Both the position numbers and the translations under genes were made by a program. Positions 32,019 through 40,705 of a DNA stretch of 60,869 nucleotides are shown here, piece after piece. The notes beneath the pieces were generated by a model, which searched no databases, was not told the DNA's origin, and saw only the letters and a list, made by a program, of their open reading frames with translations. This stretch comes from Candidatus Zambryskibacteria bacterium RIFCSPLOWO2_01_FULL_39_39 (GTDB lineage Bacteria > Patescibacteriota > Minisyncoccia > Phycocordibacterales > WO2-35-19), in contig MHWB01000002.1 in assembly GCA_001823925.1 (NCBI GenBank), positions 1-60,869 on the forward strand, given 5' to 3'. Positions within the stretch are counted from its first letter, which is position 1, and each line of letters begins with the position of its first letter.

Positions 32019-32645
32019 ATGTTTTTTATCGTAGGATTGGGTAATCCGGGAGAGGAATATATAAACACTCGACACAACACCGGTCGAGAGGCTGTATTGA
32101 AATTATGTAAAAATTTGGATTTTGCAGACTTTGAAAACAACAATAAATTCAAATCTTTAATATCAAAAGGGAAAATTAAAAAAGAATTAGTAACACTTAT
32201 TTTGCCGGAAACATTTATGAACAAATCCGGCCAAGCTATTTCTTATTTTGTTAAGCCAAAACTAAAGACTGCGAAGAAAGGTTTAGAAAATTTAATTGTA
32301 GTGCATGATGATTTAGATTTACCCTTGGGCACCTTAAAGATTTCTTACAACAAAGGCACTGGTGGACATAGGGGATTGGACTCAGTGGCCAAAGCTGTCA
32401 AAACTTTAGAATTTGTTAGAGTCAGGATTGGTATTTCTCCATCAACAGCCAAAGGTAGAGCCAAAAAACCAAACGAAGGCCTGCCTGCGCAGGCAGGCGA
32501 ACAAAAAGTCTTGGATTTTATTTTGGGTAAATTTAAACCAGCAGAAATGGAAATCCTAAAAAAAACTTTCAAAAAATCAAGCGAAGCTATCCAAACGCTC
32601 ATCCTAGACGGTCGCGACAGAGCAATGAATAGATTTAATCAGTAG
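32019..32645 (+). CDS. pth: Peptidyl-tRNA hydrolase
   Basis: 208 residues. The N-terminus FFIVGLGNPGEEYINTRHNTG holds the catalytic histidine and asparagine of Pth; ETFMNKSGQAISYF, VVHDDLDLPLGTLKIS and GGHRGLDSV are also present. It recycles stalled peptidyl-tRNA. Near residue 155 an insertion GLPAQAG is encoded by a perfect 20-bp palindrome (32479-32498). It is divergent from lepB. Confidence 0.96.
   Translation: MFFIVGLGNPGEEYINTRHNTGREAVLKLCKNLDFADFENNNKFKSLISKGKIKKELVTLILPETFMNKSGQAISYFVKPKLKTAKKGLENLIVVHDDLDLPLGTLKISYNKGTGGHRGLDSVAKAVKTLEFVRVRIGISPSTAKGRAKKPNEGLPAQAGEQKVLDFILGKFKPAEMEILKKTFKKSSEAIQTLILDGRDRAMNRFNQ
32479..32498. repeat. Perfect palindrome inside pth
   Basis: GCCTGCCTGC followed directly by GCAGGCAGGC, in frame, encoding GLPAQAG. 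GC-rich within an AT-rich gene. Confidence 0.85.
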
Positions 32646-32668
32646 AAGTTTGACTAAGTGAATATAAA

Positions 32669-32696
32669 TTGACACATATATCGATGTGTGTACAAT
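32669..32696 (+). promoter_or_regulatory. Promoter with operator-like palindrome
   Basis: TTGACA (32669-32674), 16-base spacer, TACAAT (32691-32696). ACACAT (32672-32677) and ATGTGT (32684-32689) form an inverted repeat in the spacer, placed where a repressor would block the promoter. Confidence 0.6.
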
Positions 32697-32713
32697 TTTA
32701 GTTGGAGGTATCT

Positions 32714-33205
32714 ATGCTCAAACAATTACAAGTCTTGGATGAATTTTGCATAGTAATTTTTGAAAAATGTTGTCAGTGGATCCAGATCATGGTTGGTATT
32801 AATAATTTTGTAATTGCAAAATTATTGGTATTAATTTCAGTTATTGCGGGTCTCTATCATTTTGGAGACAACGTGTATATGAAATTTGGAATTGCTGGGG
32901 TTGAAATAGTTGCGAGGATATATCTCGTAGTATTAGCTGAAAGCAAGACAAAAGTTGAGAGCGGGGTTGGTTTTCCTAACCCGCTACGCTTTATTAGTAT
33001 TTTTTGTTATTTCAGAATGTATCTTTTGGCACTACTGATAATTGAAATTGGAACCATGGGGAAAGATATTTTCCATTCAGCATCAATGTGGCTATTTTAT
33101 GTGATAGTTGCGTGCAACCCTCTCCCGCCAGGAGCATCAAAGTTTGGAGAATGGTTGAGAAGTTTTGTGCCACACCGAACCATCGGCGCATCAGCAAACT
33201 CTTGA
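32714..33205 (+). CDS. Small membrane protein, function unknown
   Basis: About 163 residues from the ATG preceded by TTGGAGG. Not recognised. It has about four hydrophobic segments (NNFVIAKLLVLISVIAGLYHF, FGIAGVEIVARIYLVVLA, ISIFCYFRMYLLALLIIEIG, ASMWLFYVIVACN). An independent promoter makes it a single-gene unit or the first of two with the small gene at 33347. Confidence 0.55.
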   Translation: MLKQLQVLDEFCIVIFEKCCQWIQIMVGINNFVIAKLLVLISVIAGLYHFGDNVYMKFGIAGVEIVARIYLVVLAESKTKVESGVGFPNPLRFISIFCYFRMYLLALLIIEIGTMGKDIFHSASMWLFYVIVACNPLPPGASKFGEWLRSFVPHRTIGASANS

Positions 33206-33346
33206 CACAACAGGAGGGTATAGTTTTAGGTTATTGGTACCGATGGTTAGGTCAATCATGTATTAACAGCGCAACTTTTTATAGAGTTACGCTGTATTTT
33301 ATTTGATTTTATTACAAAGATATTATACTATTTTTGAGGAGGTCTT

Positions 33347-33598
33347 ATGGACCAAGAATTGCAAAAGTTGATGAAAGAGTTGGGTAATGCCATCAATGAC
33401 TCACTCGACCCAATTTCCGAATCCGAGAGGATTGCATTTGCAATCGGAGAAATCCGCAAAGCCGGGTATGATGTCTTTTTGGTTATAGAAGCTACCATTG
33501 GCCTAAATAGACGAGAAGATACTAAAGAAGAAACTCCTCGAATGGGACCGAGCACTGAAACTTCAGCAGATGGTGGAAAAATTGTTTGGACATCGTAG
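33347..33598 (+). CDS. Small soluble protein, function unknown
   Basis: 83 residues with a strong ribosome site (GAGGAGG). It is a mostly helical acidic sequence (LMKELGNAINDSLDPISESERIAFAIGEIRKAGYDV) with a flexible tail. No known domain recognised. A terminator follows at 33675. Confidence 0.6.
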   Translation: MDQELQKLMKELGNAINDSLDPISESERIAFAIGEIRKAGYDVFLVIEATIGLNRREDTKEETPRMGPSTETSADGGKIVWTS

Positions 33599-33674
33599 GA
33601 TAAAAAGTTTTTGAGAGCTCTCAATATCACCTCCAAAACTGAAGAGGAGTAAACAGTCCCGGATAAATAGTAAG

Positions 33675-33708
33675 AGCTGTCGAGGTTACTCTCGATGGCT
33701 ATTTTTTT
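33675..33708 (+). terminator. Rho-independent terminator
   Basis: AGCTGTCGAG (33675-33684) pairs with CTCGATGGCT (33691-33700), two wobbles, followed by a seven-base T-run. Confidence 0.85.
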
Positions 33709-33709
33709 A

Positions 33710-34840
33710 TTATTTTGTTTCTACGAAACTTAGAGCCATCTTTTGTTCTTTAGGGTCAAAGACGTTGATTTTGAAATTGTAAGTTTTGCCGAGCTCTAAT
33801 TTTTCGTGAAGCTTTTCTTCGGTGCCAAATTCAGAGACGTGCACCAGTCCAGCGACACCCTCTTCCACAGAAGCTAGGGCACCATGTTTGTTAAACTTGA
33901 TAACTACACCACTCACTATATCGTCTTTTTTGTATTTCTTGGAAGCTTCAATCCAAGGGTTGTCTCTCAAGGCTTTAATGGAGAGAGAAATTTTGCCATC
34001 TTTTACCTCTATGACCTTTACTTTTATTTTATCTCCAACCTTGGCAAACTTTCTAGGATCATCCACCAACCCCCAATCGATTTCAGATATATGAACTAAG
34101 CCCTCCAAACCTTCCTCTATTTTAACAAAAATTCCAAAATCAACGATGCCAGTCACTTCACCCTCCAATTCATCTCCTAAGTTGTATTTGTCTATTATTT
34201 TCTCCTTCTCCCCACTATCAGGATCTTTTTCGGAGAAAATAAGTTTACCTTCTTTGGCATTAACGGCGATGATGGCTACCGATATTTTTTGACCAACTAG
34301 TTTACGCAATTCTTCCAATATTTTATCTTTGTCTCCATCGGAAATTCTAGGATAATGCTCAGTTTTTAATTGAGAAGCCGGCAAAAACCCAGTGATGCCT
34401 TGCCAGACCAACATCAAACCTCCTTTGTTAGCTTCTTTAATAGGGATTTCAAAAACTTTTTTGTCTCTAATGGCTTCCTCGGCATCACTCCAAATCAGAG
34501 CTTGCTTGGCCTCTTTTAGTGAGATCTCTATATAACCCTCTTTGTTGTCTCTGCCTACTATTTTACCGGTAATCTTATCTCCAATATTTATCTTTTTTAT
34601 CAAATCACGAGCGTTTATGTGTTCTCTCCCAAAAATAATACCAGTACCCCAAGGTGGTAAATCTACGAAAATAGAATTTTTGGCAATCGATATGACTACA
34701 CCATCTACAATAGAGTCTTTTTCTGGCGGCAATACAGAGTTGTCCAAAAATTTGGACATTCTGTTTTCCACGCCCGCATCGCCTTGCGAAGCATTGCGGG
34801 TAGGTTTAACTTCTTCCTTATTAATTGTTTGTTTTGACAT
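33710..34840 (-). CDS. rpsA: Ribosomal protein bS1-like protein, four S1 domains
   Basis: 376 residues. Four OB-fold S1 repeats begin near residues 42, 125, 225 and 308, for example GDELEGEVTGIVDFGIFVKIEEGLEGLVHISEIDW. It binds mRNA and helps ribosome loading. Four domains rather than six is common in reduced or Gram-positive forms. The N-terminal linker holds an in-frame palindromic insertion (34774-34801, encoding RNASQGDAG). Confidence 0.93.
   Translation of the reverse strand: MSKQTINKEEVKPTRNASQGDAGVENRMSKFLDNSVLPPEKDSIVDGVVISIAKNSIFVDLPPWGTGIIFGREHINARDLIKKINIGDKITGKIVGRDNKEGYIEISLKEAKQALIWSDAEEAIRDKKVFEIPIKEANKGGLMLVWQGITGFLPASQLKTEHYPRISDGDKDKILEELRKLVGQKISVAIIAVNAKEGKLIFSEKDPDSGEKEKIIDKYNLGDELEGEVTGIVDFGIFVKIEEGLEGLVHISEIDWGLVDDPRKFAKVGDKIKVKVIEVKDGKISLSIKALRDNPWIEASKKYKKDDIVSGVVIKFNKHGALASVEEGVAGLVHVSEFGTEEKLHEKLELGKTYNFKINVFDPKEQKMALSFVETK
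34774..34801. repeat. Imperfect palindrome inside rpsA
   Basis: CCCGCATCG (34774-34782) and CATTGCGGG (34793-34801) form the ends; the frame is kept. Confidence 0.6.
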
Positions 34841-34988
34841 ACTTATTAAATTGACCCTTCATAAACTCAGGGTAAACAAAAACCGCAAGCTTTTCCACTA
34901 TCTGTCATTTTGGTAGGTGGAAGGTTAGGCTTCGGAATATCATTAATAACTTGATTATAATAACACTGTAGCAAAAAGATGCAACCGC

Positions 34989-35017
34989 TTGACTTTTGGT
35001 ATGCATGGGTATATACT
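34989..35017 (+). promoter_or_regulatory. Promoter of the RRM gene
   Basis: TTGACT (34989-34994), 17-base spacer, TATACT (35012-35017). The leader is about 105 nt, as is common for cold-shock-type RRM genes. A small hairpin ACCCT...AGGGT (34855-34874) lies further upstream; otherwise 34841-35128 holds no gene. Confidence 0.6.
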
Positions 35018-35128
35018 AAGGGAGTAAGTGTTAAGTTCTCTTTGTTTGTTTTGCGGGCTTAAAATCGCGGACAACACAAGCGGAACTCGCTTGGTCGTTT
35101 AATCGCAAAATTAAGTATAAAGCACGCA

Positions 35129-35407
35129 ATGAAAAAGCTTTTCGTAGGCAATTTGCCATACAAAGCCACTGATGCCGATTTGAGAGACATGTTCTCTAAG
35201 AACGGTGAGGTCACTGAAGCTGTCGTTATTATGGACAGAGAAAGAGGTGTCTCCAAAGGTTTTGGTTTTGTAACTATGACAAATGATGCCGAAGCAGTTG
35301 CCGCTATCGATGCCTGGAACGGTAAAGATATTGAAGGCAGAGCTCTCACTGTAAACGAGGCTCGTCCTCAAGAGGCTCGTCCTCGCAGGGATAACTTCCG
35401 AAGATAA
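35129..35407 (+). CDS. RRM-type RNA-binding protein
   Basis: 92 residues. A single RNA recognition motif with RNP2 KLFVGNLPY and RNP1 KGFGFVTM, and a short basic tail (RPQEARPRRDNFRR). Such proteins act as RNA chaperones in cyanobacteria and many Candidate Phyla bacteria. It has its own promoter and terminator. Confidence 0.95.
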   Translation: MKKLFVGNLPYKATDADLRDMFSKNGEVTEAVVIMDRERGVSKGFGFVTMTNDAEAVAAIDAWNGKDIEGRALTVNEARPQEARPRRDNFRR

Positions 35408-35430
35408 TATCTTCCAGAAGTAATCACAAA

Positions 35431-35458
35431 AACCACCCAATTTTATTGGGTGGTTTTT
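35431..35458. terminator. Bidirectional terminator
   Basis: ACCACCCAAT-ttt-ATTGGGTGGT (35431-35453), with T-runs on both strands; it serves the RRM gene and the convergent transposase gene. Confidence 0.9.
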
Positions 35459-35459
35459 G

Positions 35460-36116
35460 TTATCCAAAATCAAATATGTCAAAGGCGCCCTTTGACACTA
35501 TCCTTTTGTATAATTTTGTGTTTTCGTTTATAAAGTTTTTTGTGCCTCCAAAGATTTCAGTCAGGAATTGTTTATGGAGAATTGGATTTTTTTTATCAAT
35601 AATAAAATCATTATAACTACTCCACTTGTATTCTTCTGGTTTGTTTACCAAGGAATCTTTCACCGGATTCATATGTATATAAGATGATATAAGCATTAAT
35701 TGAGGATTTGTTTCTATGCGGACTGATTTGAATCTGTCCTGAAAAACATACCCCACCCTTTTATGTTTTAGATTTATGTATTTGGAAAAACTAGTAGATA
35801 CCCTTAATATAAGTTTTGAAACAGACTCATCGCCACATTGCTCAATTAAGAGATGAAAATGATTTGGCATTAAACAAAAGGCGTGCAATTTAAAACTATT
35901 TGGCTCCAAACTACCAATCCTTATTCTTGATTTGGGGGATTTAGTTATTTCACATTCGTTTAGATCCCCTTTCTCAATTCCAAGACCCAACCCCAATCTA
36001 AAAAGAAAAGCTCTATAATCTTGTTCGTCTCGAAATATGACCTCTTTATTATTACCTCGGTTATAAAGGTGATAGATAGAACCTTTTGCAAAATTTTTAT
36101 AATCCCTATTTCCCAT
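35460..36116 (-). CDS. REP-associated tyrosine transposase (RAYT, Y1 family)
   Basis: 218 residues. The metal-binding HUH pair is in CLMPNHFHLL, and the catalytic tyrosine is likely in SSYIHMNPV. IYHLYNRGNNKEVIF and GYVFQDRFKS match IS200-like RAYT proteins. The enzyme nicks single-stranded REP palindromes. Its last codons (SKGAFD) lie in a REP copy, and another copy lies just upstream of its start; a third is 14 kb away in a secreted protein gene. Confidence 0.93.
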   Translation of the reverse strand: MGNRDYKNFAKGSIYHLYNRGNNKEVIFRDEQDYRAFLFRLGLGLGIEKGDLNECEITKSPKSRIRIGSLEPNSFKLHAFCLMPNHFHLLIEQCGDESVSKLILRVSTSFSKYINLKHKRVGYVFQDRFKSVRIETNPQLMLISSYIHMNPVKDSLVNKPEEYKWSSYNDFIIDKKNPILHKQFLTEIFGGTKNFINENTKLYKRIVSKGAFDIFDFG

Positions 36117-36162
36117 ATTAAAATTATATCACACATAAATATGTCAAAGGGCGCCTTTGACA
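35477..36162 (-). mobile_element. RAYT transposase flanked by inverted REP palindromes
   Basis: The left palindrome TGTCAAAGGCGCCCTTTGACA (35477-35497) and its exact reverse complement (36142-36162) flank the transposase gene. This is the expected layout of a RAYT/REP unit. Confidence 0.8.
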
Positions 36163-36210
36163 TATTTAATGTTATTTTTATATTTTTTGATAAAATAAAA
36201 TGATAAAGTT

Positions 36211-36648
36211 ATGAAAAAGGAGATTGTGCTGGTTTTTGTTTTAATCGGGATTCTGCTCTGTCTTAGTCTTTTTATTAAAAAACAAGAATATAAAACAATA
36301 AAAACCATAAAAATAGGGGCTGTGATGCTTAATATTGAAGTAGCCGATACAGATGATGAGAGGATGCGAGGACTTTCTGGGAGAAGCGGTTTGGGAGAAA
36401 ACGAGGGGATGCTTTTTGTATTTGATACAGAGGGATATTATGGTATTTGGATGAAAGAAATGAATTTTCCGATTGATATCGCTTGGCTTGATAAAAATAA
36501 AAAAATTTTAAAGATAGAAAATACGGTAGACCCGGATACCTATCCCAAAGTTTTTAATTCCTCTATCCCAAGTTTGTATGTTTTAGAAACCAAGGCCGGC
36601 TTTTTTGAAAAATTTAAAATCAAAATAGGGGATACCCTGGATTTTTAA
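36211..36648 (+). CDS. DUF192 membrane-anchored protein
   Basis: 145 residues. An N-terminal membrane segment is followed by a DUF192 domain: VADTDDERMRGLSGRSGLGENEGMLFVFD, YGIWMKEMNFPIDIAWLDKN and YVLETKAGFFEKFKIKIGD. The family's function is unknown; in archaea and bacteria these are small exported β-proteins. Nothing else is seen between it and the RNR gene. Confidence 0.9.
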   Translation: MKKEIVLVFVLIGILLCLSLFIKKQEYKTIKTIKIGAVMLNIEVADTDDERMRGLSGRSGLGENEGMLFVFDTEGYYGIWMKEMNFPIDIAWLDKNKKILKIENTVDPDTYPKVFNSSIPSLYVLETKAGFFEKFKIKIGDTLDF

Positions 36649-36852
36649 TTTCCTAATCCTAGGAGCTCCCATAAAGCAAGGGTATTGAGACACTTAGGTT
36701 TACATAAATAAATTTGTATTTTGTCGTGCTATTTTTTTATCTTATCCACAGTTTTTTTGGGTGTAAAAATTGTAAAATAGAGGAACTGAGTTTTTAAGTT
36801 TTTACTAAAATTTAATAAAAAATTGCAAAATTTTTAATTTTCTTACAAAAAT

Positions 36853-39174
36853 ATGCCTCAAAAAATCAAAAAAGTGTCAAAAAAGTCTGCAATGGAAGAT
36901 TTTGTCAAAAAGATTCAAAAAAGAGATGGTTCGATAGCCACTTTTGATTTTGAGAGGATTGTGGTCGCTACTAATAAGGCTATGAGGGCTGCCGAGGAAG
37001 GCTCTTTACCAGAAGCCAGAATGGTAGCTAATAAGGTTTTGGCTGATTTGGTCAGGATTTCCAAAAAATACAAAAATTTCGTGCCTACTGTTGAGGGTAT
37101 TCAGGATTCAGTGGAAAAGGAGCTAATGATGTCTGAATATGTGGCTACCGCCAAGGCCTTTATTTTGTATCGAGACGAGCGCACTAAAGTTCGTGAACAA
37201 AATATAGCCATCCCCCAAGAAGTTAAAAATAAAATTGCTGAGAGCAGTAAATATTTCAAATCATCATATCAAGAATTTATCTTCTATCAATTCTATTCTA
37301 GGTGGCGCAGTGAACTTGGTCGCCGAGAAACTTGGATAGAGGCGGTTGATCGTTTTATTGATTATATGAAAGAAAATATGGGTTCAAAATTGACCCCGCT
37401 AGAATATTCAGAAGTGAGAGAAGCAATTTTAAAACAAGACGTCTGTCCTTCAATGAGACTCTTGTGGTCATCCGGCAATGCTTGTCGACAATCAAACGTG
37501 ACTGCCTATAACTGCGCATACATCGCCCCAGTTTCTTGGCGAGATCTTTCCGAGATTATGTATGTATCAATGCGTGGCGCTGGTTGTGGTTTCTCCGTTG
37601 AACCGGAAAATGTCGGCAAATTTCCTCAAATTCAAAAACAAACTGGTAAATTTGCTCCCAAAATTGTAGTAGAGGATAGTTCCGAAGGCTGGTGCAAAGC
37701 TTTTGTCTCTGCTTGTGAGGCATGGGAGGAAGGTTGCGATGTAGAATTTGATTACTCACTGATTAGACCTGCTGGCGCTAAACTTACCTCAATGGGCGGT
37801 AGAGCTTCTGGTCCAGCACCACTTCAAGAACTTATGCAATTTACCAAAAGAAAGATACTTGCTCGTCAAGGTCGTCGCCTCACCACTCTCGATTTGCACG
37901 ACATTATCTGCCAAATCGGCCTGATTGTCGTCGCTGGTGGTGTGAGGCGTAGCGCCCTCATCTCTCTTTCCGCTCTAGACGATAGGGAGATGCGTGATGC
38001 CAAAAATGGCGCATTTTGGCAGACTAATGGTCAACGCTCTATGGCCAACAACTCTGCTGTTTATGAAAGCAAGCCATCCGCCGAAGAATTTCTAGAAGAA
38101 TGGACCGCCCTAGTCACTTCCCATGCCGGAGAGCGAGGTATATTTAATCGTGCTGGTCTGCAAGCTCAAGTCCCAGCTCGCCGTTGGGAAAATTTGAAAG
38201 ATGCTAGGCAACCGGGGATGAACCCTTGTGGAGAAATTTACCTCCAGTCCAAGCAGTTTTGTAATCTTACTTCCATCGTTGTCAGACCGAAAGATGATAT
38301 GGAAAACTTGAAAAACAAAATGCGCATCGCCACTCTTTTGGGTACCTATCAGGCCACTCTCACCAATTTTCCATACCTTTCCAAAGAATGGAAAATAAAT
38401 TGTGAAAAGGAACAGTTGCTCGGAGTCTCTATCACTGGTTATTACGACAACAAAATTATACGCAATGACGAAAATTTGAGAATTTTGCGTGATGAGGCCA
38501 TCAAAGTCAATAAAAAATACGCCAAACGCTTGGGGGTCAATGAATCTACTGCCATCACCTGTGTCAAACCACACGGCAACTCCGGTCAACTCTTGGGAGT
38601 CGGCTCTGGAATGCACACTTGGTACTCCCACTACTATATTCGCCGTGTTCGCATTTCAGCCAACGATCCACTCCTCCAGCTGGCTAGAGATCAAGGGGTG
38701 CCGGTCAAACCAGAAGTTGGTTATTCCACCTCCAATGCTTCAACTATGGTTTTGGAATTCCCTTGCAAGGCACCTGAAGGAGCGATGGTCAACAAAGATG
38801 TCACCGCTCTAGAGCTTTTGGAAGAATGGAAGAGACTCAAAGTTAACTTTACCGAACACAACCCGTCAGCGACCATCTATGTCGGAGACGGAGATTGGAT
38901 TGCGGTCGCTGATTTCGTTTACAAAAACTGGGATATTGTCGGCGGTCTTTCCTTCTTACCAAGAAACAATCACGTCTACCAACTCGCGCCGTACGAAGAG
39001 ATTACCAAAGATGAATACGAACGACGTCTAAAAATGCTCGGTCATATCGATTTTTCCAAACTTCTACTCTATGAGAAAAGTGATCAAACCATTGGTGCCA
39101 AAGAAGCGGCTTGTGTCGGCGGAGTCTGCGAAATTGACTATGTCCCCTCCATGACCGAGACAAAAACATCTTAG
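36853..39174 (+). CDS. Ribonucleoside-triphosphate reductase, class II (B12-dependent) type
   Basis: 773 residues. An ATP-cone (about 17-110, FVKKIQKRDGSIATFDFERIV) is followed by the 10-stranded barrel with VCPSMRLLWSSGNACRQSN, the catalytic NPCGEI (Cys about 459) and the C-terminal redox pair CVGGVC. Monomeric length and sequence style match adenosylcobalamin-dependent reductases, so deoxynucleotide synthesis would depend on scavenged cobalamin. There is no NrdB or NrdG partner nearby. The B12 assignment rests on family resemblance. Confidence 0.88.
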   Translation: MPQKIKKVSKKSAMEDFVKKIQKRDGSIATFDFERIVVATNKAMRAAEEGSLPEARMVANKVLADLVRISKKYKNFVPTVEGIQDSVEKELMMSEYVATAKAFILYRDERTKVREQNIAIPQEVKNKIAESSKYFKSSYQEFIFYQFYSRWRSELGRRETWIEAVDRFIDYMKENMGSKLTPLEYSEVREAILKQDVCPSMRLLWSSGNACRQSNVTAYNCAYIAPVSWRDLSEIMYVSMRGAGCGFSVEPENVGKFPQIQKQTGKFAPKIVVEDSSEGWCKAFVSACEAWEEGCDVEFDYSLIRPAGAKLTSMGGRASGPAPLQELMQFTKRKILARQGRRLTTLDLHDIICQIGLIVVAGGVRRSALISLSALDDREMRDAKNGAFWQTNGQRSMANNSAVYESKPSAEEFLEEWTALVTSHAGERGIFNRAGLQAQVPARRWENLKDARQPGMNPCGEIYLQSKQFCNLTSIVVRPKDDMENLKNKMRIATLLGTYQATLTNFPYLSKEWKINCEKEQLLGVSITGYYDNKIIRNDENLRILRDEAIKVNKKYAKRLGVNESTAITCVKPHGNSGQLLGVGSGMHTWYSHYYIRRVRISANDPLLQLARDQGVPVKPEVGYSTSNASTMVLEFPCKAPEGAMVNKDVTALELLEEWKRLKVNFTEHNPSATIYVGDGDWIAVADFVYKNWDIVGGLSFLPRNNHVYQLAPYEEITKDEYERRLKMLGHIDFSKLLLYEKSDQTIGAKEAACVGGVCEIDYVPSMTETKTS

Positions 39175-39221
39175 ATTTGATATAATTAATTTAAATATTT
39201 TTAATTTAAATTTTTAAATTT

Positions 39222-40253
39222 ATGTCTATTAAAGTTGCAATAAACGGGGCGGGGAGAATTGGCAGAGCTTTTTTGAAACTCTCACAAAATTTTGGTGATC
39301 AGATAGATATTGTTGCAATAAATGATTTGGGAGACATAGAAAATATTGCCTATCTTTTGAAGTACGACACTGCATACGGCTCCGCGCAATTTCCCGTAGA
39401 AGTTGCTCCTGATAAGCAAAGTATTTTGGTAAATGGTAAACCTATAAAATTTTTGAGTAGTAAAGAACCCAAAGATTTACCTTGGGGAAATCTGGGAATA
39501 GACGTGGTTATAGAATCTACTGGATTTTTTACAACCTTTGAAAAAGCAAAAGCTCATATAGGTGCGGGGGCAAAGAGGGTTGTGATTACAGCTCCTGTCA
39601 AAGACACTCCAGTAGACGAAACACAGGCCACAATACTCATGGGTATCAATGATGAAAAGTTAGAGAAATGCATCATAAGTTCAAACGCTTCTTGTACTAC
39701 CAACGCCGCTTCTCCCGTGATTCAAATTTTACATGAAAAAATTGGCATTGAAAAAGCATTGCTAAACACTACACACGCCCTGACTGCAAGCCAATCTTCT
39801 GTAGATAGTCCAAACAAGAGTAATCTTCGAGAAGGTAGGGCATCGGGATACAATATTATCCCAACCTCAACTGGATCAGCGATAGCGGTTACTAAAGCCA
39901 TCCCAGAACTTGAAGGAAAGTTTGATGGAATATCAATGAGAGTGCCGATAATTACAGGATCAATTGCTGATATTACTTTTATATCTAAAAGGGACACTAC
40001 CGTTGAAGAAGTTAATAAAATTTTGAAAGATGCTGCAGCCGATCCTCGTTGGGAAGGAGTTTTTACAGTAACTGAAGACCCAATTGTTTCCTCCGATATT
40101 ATAGGCTCGCTCTTTGGTTCAATTGCTGATCTTGGACTTACTCGGGTTGTTGACGGCAATTTAGTAAATGTTCTCGCTTGGTATGACAATGAGATGGGGT
40201 ACACCGCGACACTTTTGAAGCACGTTTTGAAGATAGGACAGTATTTAAAATAA
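39222..40253 (+). CDS. gap: Glyceraldehyde-3-phosphate dehydrogenase, type I
   Basis: 343 residues. NAD-binding AINGAGRIGRAF opens the protein; catalytic C158 is in SNASCTTN; WYDNEMGYTATLL closes it. It oxidises glyceraldehyde-3-phosphate in glycolysis. It is the first of a tightly packed sugar-phosphate run; the next start is one base after its stop. Confidence 0.98.
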   Translation: MSIKVAINGAGRIGRAFLKLSQNFGDQIDIVAINDLGDIENIAYLLKYDTAYGSAQFPVEVAPDKQSILVNGKPIKFLSSKEPKDLPWGNLGIDVVIESTGFFTTFEKAKAHIGAGAKRVVITAPVKDTPVDETQATILMGINDEKLEKCIISSNASCTTNAASPVIQILHEKIGIEKALLNTTHALTASQSSVDSPNKSNLREGRASGYNIIPTSTGSAIAVTKAIPELEGKFDGISMRVPIITGSIADITFISKRDTTVEEVNKILKDAAADPRWEGVFTVTEDPIVSSDIIGSLFGSIADLGLTRVVDGNLVNVLAWYDNEMGYTATLLKHVLKIGQYLK

Positions 40254-40254
40254 A

Positions 40255-40695
40255 ATGAAAATATATTTCGCTAGTGATCATGCCGGATTTCTAATGAAGG
40301 ATGAGCTAATCCCTTTTGTAAAATCTTTGGGATTTGAAGTAGAAGATTGCGGAGCTTTTGTATTTAACAAAGAAGATGATTATCCAGATTTTATAAAAAA
40401 AGCCGCAGAGGCTGTTTCAAAAAGTCCAGAAGACGGCAAAGCCATAATACTTGGGGGCTCTGGAGAAGGTGAGGATATGGTTGCAGATAAATTCCCAAAC
40501 GTAAGATCTGCAGAATACTATGGGGGCAATCTGGAAATCATAAAGCTCTCCAGAGAACACAATGATGCAAACATTCTTTCTCTCGGAGCGAGATTTTTAT
40601 CTTTAGAAGAAGCAAAAGAGGCAGTAAAGCTCTGGCTAGAAACACCATTTTCAAAGGAAAAAAGACATAAAAGAAGAATAGATAAAATTAATTAA
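40255..40695 (+). CDS. rpiB: Ribose-5-phosphate isomerase B
   Basis: 146 residues. FASDHAGFLMKDELI, CGAF, DYPDF, IILGGSGEGEDMVADK and REHNDANILSLGAR match RpiB. The usual catalytic CGTG reads LGGSGEGE here, a change seen in divergent RpiB/LacAB-type members. It interconverts ribose and ribulose 5-phosphates. Confidence 0.88.
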   Translation: MKIYFASDHAGFLMKDELIPFVKSLGFEVEDCGAFVFNKEDDYPDFIKKAAEAVSKSPEDGKAIILGGSGEGEDMVADKFPNVRSAEYYGGNLEIIKLSREHNDANILSLGARFLSLEEAKEAVKLWLETPFSKEKRHKRRIDKIN

Positions 40696-40705
40696 AGTAG
40701 AAAAA

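Noticed and set aside
35460-36116. A classic IS200/IS605 element with TnpB
   Set aside because: Only the Y1 transposase is present, and the flanks are REP palindromes rather than IS200 ends, so RAYT fits better.
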